Shown here piece by piece: positions 1 through 10,300 of a DNA stretch of 64,000 nucleotides. Position 1 is the stretch's first letter; each line of letters starts with the position of its first letter. Source of the DNA: Neodontobutis hainanensis (Eukaryota; Chordata; Actinopteri; Gobiiformes; Odontobutidae); assembly GCA_024349245.1 (NCBI GenBank), contig JALDNG010000547.1, positions 59,895 to 123,894 of the forward strand. Reading direction: 5' to 3'. The notes beneath the pieces were generated by a model. It was not told where the DNA came from. It made no database searches and saw only the letters and a list, made by a program, of their open reading frames with translations. The position numbers were made by a program, and so were the translations under genes.

Positions 1-1250
1 ACTCACCGACCATAACATTTCCAACAGCTGTAATCAACCAAAGTCCTGGTCTGGTCCTGGTCTGAGCCAGTCCTGATCAGTCCAAAAATCCACCAAAGCC
101 GTGTTCTTTCTATTTATTAATAAGCGTTAATGACATTTGGTGAATGCTGTTGTGGATTTATGCAAATGAGCCTCACAAATTAAGTTTTATTTCTCACAAA
201 TGTGTGCAAAGCAGCAGCATTAATACATCATTGTGTGATCTGCGATTGAGTATTGCAAACAAACTAAAAGTCTAATTGATATAAAACTAGCTGTGTCTTG
301 TTTGGTTGCAAGAAAGCTACACAAAGCACTTGAACAAGAGTGAACAAAAAAATCAGGTAGGCTATAAGGAGGAGCAAATGCAGTGTGAATGAAACAAACA
401 AACAATTAAATAATGCTCACAACTGCGACTCCCTTCCCATGTTAAAGAACCGATCAATAAATTAGATTTGTTTGTTCACATCTCTACAAGTAACTGCACA
501 AACAGAGAAACCTCAACAGAGTCCGTTTGAACCACACCAAACACTGCAAGTGAACGCACCCTTGAACCCCTGAAGTTTAGAGCAAAGACTCTGAGATAAA
601 TACAGACTTTATAGAGTGTTTTTATTTGTTTGATTAAACTCCTTTAACGGTTTAGAGACACTCTCCTGTTTCAAAGCCAGTGTTTAACTCAACACTGGTT
701 TATTTCTAAAACACAGCTCATAATACAAACTCTTTAAATGTAGAGTATGTACCATTTAGTTTAGAATAAATCCTATAGATGATCATATTCTTAATGAGTT
801 GGTTTTAAAGTGTGTCGTCTGTATTCAACAGCAGCCTGAACACTTTTGTCACATTTAAAGAGTTTGTCTAGATTTTAAAGGAAAACGGTGTTGGTCCCAT
901 AAACAATGTTCAGAATTCTAGAGAAAATGATGAACCAGTTTGTTTTGGGCAGAAAAGGCTAAAACGAGGTGAGTAAGCTTCAGATCAGAACAGAGTCTGG
1001 AGGACTGTGGAGACTTTACCCAGAGGCCTTCACAGTCACAAATATGAACAGTTCTCCTGAATAAAGGCAGAGGCCCATCTGGAGAGGTTTAAGACCAACA
1101 TCTAAACATTAACATGAAATAAAGACAATAATCAATCACATTAGAAACATCTGGCTCCAGCTCCATGTGATAATTATTTATAAGGTGCTTTATTAAAATG
1201 ATCAGAGCTCACTGTGTTTGACTCGTTCACCTTTCAGACTGAGACAGAAC
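1..1250. other. Upstream flank of NLR gene A, no gene seen
   Basis: Low-complexity AT-rich DNA shared with 23651-24678 and 52490-53331. No coding region is supported. The tract just before the ATG reads cctttcag followed by actgagacagaac, a good splice acceptor, so the first coding exon is probably preceded by a non-coding 5' UTR exon that I cannot place. No promoter can be called with confidence. Confidence 0.5.
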
Positions 1251-1372
1251 ATGAATAATGTCAGTGTGGACGAAGAGGAGGCCCAGTCTTCACAGAGCCA
1301 TTATAAAGAGAGAGGTGTGTTCATGAAGGAACCTCCAGATGGCAGCAGCGAGCCAGGGCCCGCACCAACACA
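1251..1372 (+). CDS. NLR A exon 1 (start exon)
   Basis: Begins MNNVSVDEEEAQSSQ and ends in phase 2 at ca|gtgagt. This acidic N-terminus is shared with copies B (24679) and C (53332) and resembles the leader of many fish NLRC3-like proteins. The start was chosen because it is the first ATG after a good acceptor (cctttcag, 13 nt upstream) and is conserved in all three copies. Confidence 0.85.
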
Positions 1373-4300
1373 GTGAGTAGCATCATCAGCTGTTTGTGTT
1401 TGATTTAAGAACACTGTGGTTGACCTGATACAGCACAGGACACATTCATGGAGCCACTGCTTTAACTGAGGCTCAGGCCCAAAAATAAGAATATTGTGTC
1501 TGAAGGAAACTGTAAAGTGTGTGTTTTCTGAACAGAACAGAGTCAGAGGAAGTGCTCACTGCTGCTTATTAACACACACTGTACAATAAATCCTGTTGTT
1601 TTAGAGACGAGTGTCACAAACAGAGAGCAGTGTCTCCAGTGTCCAGCTGTGTGTCTCTGAAGAGCGACTTGTCCAAGGAATTCCTCCCTCCTGTCTTCAG
1701 TAATGAACCTGGAGCTCCACAGAGTCGACTGTAAGTGATGCACTAATATCATTTATATTTAGAAAGTGTTGCTCATTATTATTGATTGAGTCATTAGTTC
1801 TTTTTGGGAGGAGGGCTGGTGTAGAGTCTGGACAGTGATGAGCCTTGTGTCAGTTCACATTAAGCCTTTAAGCCCGAACCTTTTTTTTTGGTGTGTCTGC
1901 TCAAAAAGGACATGTCCACAGAAAATTGAATGTATCTCTGCAACTACAAGGTATATTTTAATAATTCTGGTGTCAAAATGAAGGGGGCACTTTTGAGATA
2001 TTTTTCCAATGTGCATATTACAGTTTCAGAATAAGTCTAGATGGAAAACAGCAAAATAACCCCAAAAACATAAATAAAAAAACACTATTTGGATTCATAT
2101 CCCTTTAAATGAAGACATTTGCAGCTTAAACACTATTTGAAATTACAGCCACGCATGTCAACATCACCACCTGTTTTTGTTTGCTTGCTGTTTGGTCTGT
2201 GTTTTCAGAAAAATGTAAATGGCTTGTATGTTCTTGTAGCTGAGTCACAGTTGTTCAATTTGATGTGCTGCTTTGCCATCATTTGATGAATGTTTCAGTC
2301 CCTAGAGTCCCCAAAATGGGAGAACATTTGAACTGAGACTCAGGCCCAAAAATAAGAATATTGTGTCTGAAGGAAACTGTAAAGAGTGTGTTTTCTGAAC
2401 AGAACAGAGTCAGAGGAAGTGCTCACTGTTGCTTATTAACACACACTGTACAATAAATCCTGTTGTTTTAGAGACGAGTGTCACAAACAGAGAGTGTCTC
2501 CAGTGTCCAGCTGTGTGTCTCTGAAGAGCGATGGGTCCATGGTCCACCCAATATTCTTCAGTAATGAACCTGGAGCTCCACAGAGTCGTCTGTAAGTGAT
2601 GCACTAATATCATTTATATTTAGAAAGTGTTGCTCATTATTATTGATTGAGTCATTAGTTCTTTTTGGGAGGACGGCTGGTGTAGAGTCTGGACAGTGAT
2701 GAGCCTTGTGTCAGTTCACATTAAAGACTCTTGAAAAAGCTGCTTTTGAACAGAGTGTGACAGAAATGAGAGAACAGCTGCAGGACTGTGTTTGGACAGA
2801 CAGGAGGGTTTTTTCAGACATGTGGAGGCTTTAAAATATGACGATGTCCCAGAGTGACACAGGCTCATGTCTCCTGACGTCCTCTGGAGACACGTCTGAA
2901 AGAGGCTTTAGAAGGAGACACCTTTACATTCATGTGTTTGGATGGTGGGAGGAGCCAGAGTTCACAGTGAGTCTATGGAAGCCCAGAGAGGACTTCTGGG
3001 GATTTATACCAAGAGCCTCTCCTTTTTTAATTTATAATTTAAATTTTTAGACAAGAGACAGCTCAAATATTAAAAAGTTGAATAAAAACCATTACACAGG
3101 ACAAAGACAAAACAAAATAAATGTTTACATCATTGTTACATAACATCTTTCCAATATCCAATGGTCCATGCACTAATATCATTTATATTATCTTCATCAG
3201 CATCTGATCAGTGCAGATATATTCACTGAACCACTGTCATCTCTCCATCTCTGTTTAAAATGAAAACTGCGTTAAACTGGAGACAGGACACATTCAGTCC
3301 AAAGGAAGACTGTCCTGTTTATTGTCAGATGTTTTTATCTGTCAGTAATAACTCACTTCTAATGTCTTCATTTGAGCTCAGATTTAAAGTGAGAGGATGA
3401 GACAGAACATGACTCCAGTCAAATGAGTTAGTTTCATTAATGGCTCCATTTCCAGAAACAGGTCAAAAGGAGGGGTCAGTATTTTTGTCCAAAAGCAGGG
3501 ACCAGGCTGTGACCTTTGTAAAGCTGTTTTAATGAATGTGTTGATGTCCACAGAGAGAGTCCTGGTGACGGCCCATCGTCCTGTGGTCTGTGTCAGAGCG
3601 TCCTGACTGATCCAGTCTCTACCAGCTGTGGACACTGCTTCTGCAGACAGTGTCTCTCTTCAAACTGGGACCAGTCTGGTTCACCTCAGCCCTGTCCCCA
3701 GTGTGGACAAAGACCAAGACTGGACTACACTCTCCTCAGTAAGACCATTCATTCTTCAGAAAACCCTGCAGCCACTGTGTTGTATTTAACATGACTCTGG
3801 TCACTAATAAAACTCCTCCTGATTCCACCAGTGAAAGCTGCAGGTCCAGTCTTTTTAAATGAACATAGACCTGTTTCAAAACTCTCTGTTGTGGCAAAGG
3901 CTTGAGTCTTTGGTTAATGAAGAAGTTAAAGTGTGTCTGGCTCTAACTCCATAAGGTCAGGGTTCAGACTGAAGCACAGCTCCTCTACTTCCATTATTCT
4001 AAAGTTTTAATTTATTTTAAAAGCCCTTCACAATAATTGATGCTGTCTCTCTCTTGTTTTTTATTTTCCAAAGATGTTCTGTGGCCTCTCACTCATCATT
4101 GTCTGCTTTACTAAAAGTGACCGGTCTTTCTCACATTGGTTTATTTACAAAAGTATTATTGTAAAAACGTCCTGTGTATTAGTCGTCTCTAAAACATGAA
4201 GCACAGACGTCACAGTCTTTGTTTTAGTGACGTTCTGCAGTTATCTGTTCCCAAAGTGTGGACAGCACTAGAAAGACAGCTTGTAGGTTTTCTGCTGCGT

Positions 4301-7300
4301 ACACTAGTGTCTGTCAGGTCAGTCTGGACTGTTACACCTGAGGTCTGTTGTTTGAAGCTGGTTCAGGTTTAGATCCAGGTAAGTTCAGGTTTAGTTTGAG
4401 GCTCCAGAAGGTGTTTTAGTTTTGAGCAGGTTTCATCTGTAACTGACTCCACAGCTTTTATTCTGGTTTAGAGACAAACCCAAACTGGACCAATCAGCTG
4501 TGAGCAAAGTCACATGATCTGACTGTTTTATTTAAGAATTGTGTCGTAATGTTGTTCTGTGAACGTGACTCAGCTTCAACAGGACTGTTGTGTTTTTCTG
4601 ACCAGTGTTCCCTGTAAACGGCCTCTGAGACGACCTGAATAGAAGTCAGAGCCAAACTACTTGTTTTGTTAAAATATGTTTGTATGAATAGAATATGAAT
4701 ATAATAGAGTGAGAAGAACTTTTTTAATATTTAAAGCTGTTTTGTTCCAGGTGAGCATAAGAGGAGTCTGCAGCAGAGATGTGAATGTGTGTCTGAAGGA
4801 ACTGAAACAGGAAGTAGAACGGCTCTGAACAGGATCTACACTGAGCTGTACATCACAGAGGTCAGTGAAGAGGTCAGTACCCAACATGAGGTCAGGCAGC
4901 TGGAGACTCAGTCCAAGAAGACTGTCCACGACACTCCAATCAGGTGCCACGACATCTTTAAAGCGTTAGCGTCGGATCAGAAGCCCATCAGAGTGGTGCT
5001 GACCAACGGCGTGGCTGGAGTGGGAAAGACCTTCTCGGTTCTGAAGTTCACTCTGGACTGGGCCCAGGGCTTGGAGAAGCAGGAGGTGGATCTGGTGGTG
5101 CCCCTGTCGTTCAGAGAGCTGAACCTGGTCCCAGAGCAGGACTACAGTCTGCTGACGCTGATACAGGTTTTCTATCCAACGCTACAGAAGCTGACGGCAG
5201 AGACGCTGGCCGACAGGAAACTCCTGTTCATCTTCGACGGCCTCGATGAGAGCAGACTGCCTCTGGATTTATACAAGTGTCAGGTCATCTCTGAGGTCAC
5301 ACAGAGGTCACAGGTCAACGTGCTGTTGGTAAACCTCATCAGAGGCACACTGCTTCCTTCTGCCCTTATATGGATCACCTCCCGACCGGCAGCAGCCAAT
5401 CAGATCCCTGCGAGGTGTGTGGACAGGGTCACAGAGGTCAGGGGCTTCACTGAGGCCCAGAAGGAGGAGTACTTCAAGAAGAGGTTCACAGATGAAGAGC
5501 TGTGTGACAGAGTCCTCTCCCACATCAAGACGTCCAGGAGCCTCCACATCATGTGCCAGATCCCAGTCTTCTGCTGGATCACAGCCACAGTCCTGGAGCA
5601 CATGTTGGGAACCGAGCAGAGAGGACCACTGCCCCAGACCCTGACCGACATGTACGCACACTTCCTGCTGGTGCAGACTCACAGGAAGAGGCTCAAGTAC
5701 CAACATTCAACTGATCTACAGCTGACACAGGCCGACTGTGAAGTCCTTCTGAAGCTGGGGAGACTGGCTTTTGAACATCTGCAGAAAGGAAACATCATGT
5801 TTTACCAAGAAGACCTGCAGCAGGTGGGTCTGGACCTGACCGAGGCCTCGGTCTACTCAGGACTTTGTACAGAGATCTTCAAACAAGAGACGCTCATCTT
5901 CCACAAATCAGTCTACTGCTTCGTTCATCTGAGCGTCCAGGAGTTTCTGGCTGCGCTTTACCTTCACCACTGCTTTAACAACAACAACACAGAGGAACTC
6001 ATAAGGTTTTGAGATTCTGGAAACATGACTCAACATTTGTCATCTTTCTCAGAGTTGCCATGAAAAAGTCCCTCCAAAGTCCAAATGGCCACCTGGACCT
6101 GTTTGTCTGCTTCCTTCACGGCCTCTCTCTGGAGTCCAACCAGAGGCTTCTGGGAGCTCTGCTGGGTCCAACACAGATCGACTCAGAGACAAGACAAAGA
6201 GTCATCAACAACCTGAAGAAGATGAACACAGATGATATCTCTCCTGACAGAAGCATCAACATCTTCCACTGTCTGACAGAGTTAAACGACCTCTCGGTCC
6301 ATCTGCAGATCCAGGACTTCCTGAAATCAGAGAACAGATCAGAAAAGCTCTCTGAGATCCAGTGTTCAGCTCTGGCCTACATGCTGCAGATGTCAGAGGA
6401 GGTCCTGGATGAGCTGGACCTAAACAAGTACAAGACTTCAGCTGAAGGACGACGGAGACTGATCCCGGCCGTGAGGAACTGCAGAAAGGCAAAGTAAGTA
6501 CTGTTTAAATATTTACTGAAAATCTTTAGTTTTGAGGATAACCACTTTAGTCACAAACAGGAGTCATTAAGAAGGCAGTTTATTAAAATATTAAATATCT
6601 TATTCAGGCTTAGGACACAGCTTTGAAAAATACTGTAAATAACCTGAAGAACTGCACATTATGGGATGTGTCATAGTTTTCTGACTGAACAGCTGCAGGG
6701 ATTATGTGGGTCACTGAGTTTGGTGTCAATCATTTCCAGATGGTTTATGTGCCACAGTTTTTGTTCTTTTAATCTTTTTAAACTTGATTTATTTCTGTAG
6801 CTCTGCTCTCGTCTCGTGTCTCAGCCACAGTCGGCCACAGGACGGGCTTAAACACACACACCCCAACCTCACAGAGGACCACTGTCTGTGTCACTTGTTC
6901 TGTTTTCTTTTGTTTTTGTCAGTGTCTTTGTAAAATGCACAATGTTGCTGAAATGAATGAAGCATAAATGTGAAATGAGTGAAAAGAGAGGACAGTAATA
7001 AGCCTCACTTTGGCTCCTGCTCATGGAGCATTCATCCAAACACATTTAAAAACCCCTTCATGTTTACAGCATGTTACAAAAGGACCTTCTGCTGAACTCT
7101 GAAGTGTTTTAGACTGAGAGCTCTGTAAATGTGGGGCTTCAGTCACAAGTACATTTTTACAAGACTTTATGAAGCTTTGTGTCTGATTTTTCAACAGATG
7201 TGAGATATTTAGTGTTTTTAATATTTAGTTTAGTGTAAGGAGCTTTGACAAAGAAGAAAAGGTTGGGACAATAATGAAAAACAGTCAAATATGTTTGTAT

Positions 7301-10300
7301 CTGTTGCAGCTGGAGATAGTTTTAAACTTTGAATTTAAAGTGAATAAATGTAGTTCTGTGACCTGGACGACTGAGAACCTTTACATCTCTAATGTTTGAC
7401 TTAATGTTACTGTGTTTACAGACTTTCTGATTGTGGACTCTCAAAGATTCACTGTGAAGTTCTGTCGTCGGCTCTGAAGTCCAGTCCCTCTCACCTGAGA
7501 GAACTGGACCTAAGTCTTAATGACTTTGACTCAGGAATGAAGGAGTTGTGTGAAGGACTAGCGAGTCCAAACTGTCGACTGGAGACTCTGAGGTCAGTCA
7601 CTGGTCCTTCTCTTCTTTTCTCTGACTCTTGGCTTTGAACAAACAGCTCATAAAGTCACACGTATCATGTTTATGAGAGGGATGCTTGTTCAAAGAACAA
7701 ATGATGATGAGGCAGACTTTGGACTTTTACAAACTGTGGTATTTTCCTTAAAAACTGAGCTGTGTCTCGTCCTGAGACACGTCAGAGCTTTGAGGATTTT
7801 ATGAAAGCATTAGAACAACACACGAGGAAATGAAAGTATAAAACTGATAACTCCACAAATGTAGAGATAATTGTGCAGGGGATGTGTGAGATTTTTCTTT
7901 TTTTCTGCTTCTTTTACAAAGTTCACATCAAGTGTCATTTTGTTCCGAGTCTCAAACCTTTTTAAATCGAGCTGTGCCTCATTTAAATACTCTCCTCCTG
8001 TTATAAGAAATTTTTATTTTAATGTTTATTGTTACTGGGGACTTTTAGTTCTCTTCAGGTCATGTCCTTCGTGTTAATCCAAGCATGAAGTAGACATAAC
8101 TAGACTGAGACATGGCTTGTCAGGGACTTGCACCTGGAACTGGGACTGTGTTATAGCAATTTTTATGTCCTTATATTTAACCAGAGAGAAACGGAGACAG
8201 ATTATAATTTAACAAGCAATGGCCAGGTTTTAATCCTTGCAAGGAGAAACCAAGCAGAATCAGGAACAATGTTACAGTGGGAGGTTTGCTTCAAGATGTA
8301 AACAAGACATGAGATTTTATACGACACAGTGACGTCCTTGGTGAGAGGCGTTCACAATGGTCCAGGAGCAGACGTCCCAGGACAAGCCATGTCTCAGTCT
8401 AGTTATGTCTACTTCAGGCTTGGATTAGCACGAAGGACATGACATGGATTTGACATGACCTGAAGAGAACTATAAGCCCCAGTAACAATAAACATTAAAA
8501 TATTATTTTTTATAACATTCCCCCCTCTTAATGCTGATAATAATTAGCATAAACAATCTACTAGCTTCAGTGTGAGGTGTTTACTTTGACAAAAGCGAAA
8601 ACCCAGCAGGGCATCTGACCTAGCCTAAGTACACTCGACCATTTGACCTAATGCTGGGAAAAACTCTTTTCTCCAGCCCTTGCCCCAAGGCGGTGTCAAC
8701 ACACAAACCTCAAGCATCAACTTTATGTAATCACTTCAACTGAATCTCAAACACATTTAAAATCAAAGACAAAAATGATTACACAGGATATGTTTACAAT
8801 CAAATGAGACTCCACAGAGCCATACACTGATTCTTCAAAATCAAATTTGTAGTTCTGCTGTTAACTAGACCTGTGTTACTTTGGATGAAGTTCTGTTGTA
8901 GATCTCACCTTTTCAGCTCAAAGCAGCTCAGTGCTATTTGTTCTGTCCAGGCCTTGGACCAGTTTTAATTCATTTCCAGTTTTAATCACAGTTACAGCAT
9001 TTCTTGTGCAATTTATAACCCTTTGTTGGTTATAATCTAATTTAGTTAAGCCACCTTTGCATAAATTGTCTCAAAGGTAAAATTGTAATTTCAATGCTGA
9101 TTGAATTTTAGCCTTATCTTCATTAAAACAGGGTTCCCCAAATTTTCAGATCGCGACCCCCATTATTAGACAGCTGATGATTTGATGATAATAACCATCA
9201 AGAGTCAAACATGTTTGTATCTGTTGCAGCTGGAGATAGTTTAAAACTTTGAATTTAAAGTGAATAAATGTAGTTCTGTGACCTGGACGACTGAGAACCT
9301 TTACATCTCTAATGTTTGTCTTAATGTTACTGTGTTTACAGTCTTTCTTATTGTGGACTCTCAAAGATTCACTGTGAAGTTCTGTCGTCGGTTCTGAAGT
9401 CCAGTCCCTCTCACCTGAGAGAACTGGACCTGAGTTATAACTATGAAATAGACTCAGGAATGAAGGAGTTGTGTGAAGGACTATTGAGTCCAAACTGTCG
9501 ACTGGAGACTCTGAGGTCAGTCACTGGTCCTTCTCTTCTTTTCTCTGACTCTTGGGTTTGAACAAACAGCTCATAAAGTCACACTGTATCATGTTTATGA
9601 GAGGGATGCTTGGCCAAAGAACAAATGAAAAGTCTTCAGTAAATCAGCTCAAATGATGTGTTCAAGATACTATCTTCAGCAGTTAATTATTGAGAGTAAG
9701 TTTTTATAAAATCAAATTAATGTTAAATAATGTAGACAAAGTCTAGTTTATAAAGAGTGCAGAGCCGTTATGAAGAGTAAATATTAGGACTTGTAGAAGC
9801 TGATATAGTGTGGCTGGTTCTATTAAGTGTCTCGTTCTGAAGATGAAGTATAAAACACAGATCCTGAGGTGTGGCAGACATGAGCTTTATTTTCAGGAGC
9901 TGCAGGTGAAGCTGCTCCAGGTTCTTCTTTGTCACAGTCACAGGTTTGACACAGGTCTAATCTTCATGTAACGGCTCCACAGTGGTTCAAAGTGGTTAAA
10001 TAATAAATACTGTTTGATAAATAATAAATGTTGAAATGCGTGTGCTGACAACACTAACTCTTTTCTCTTCATTTTTACTGTTGTTTGCTTCAAAATGTGT
10101 AAAGGTTAAAGGTCACAGCACTAACTGCAGGACACTCTCCAATGTGTCACCAGCGTGAACAGAGACAACACAACAACACAATGTGTCCTGGCATTAGACT
10201 GTGGCTGTGGAGGAACTTTACCTGTCCATGTCTCACCTGGTCTGTCCTCAGACTCTGCTCTAACACTGTCCTCTGTCCCTCTCTGTCCTCCTCACTCCTC

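Noticed and set aside
5308..5706. Minus-strand and alternate-frame ORFs inside the NACHT exons (also at 28611-28946 and 56173-56522)
   Set aside because: Overlap a clear FISNA-NACHT coding frame on the + strand; shadow frames.
6000..6015. Programmed frameshift at ggttttga in copies A and B
   Set aside because: The site does not match a standard -1 slippery heptamer in the zero frame, and copy C has the base that keeps frame. A plain deletion is simpler.
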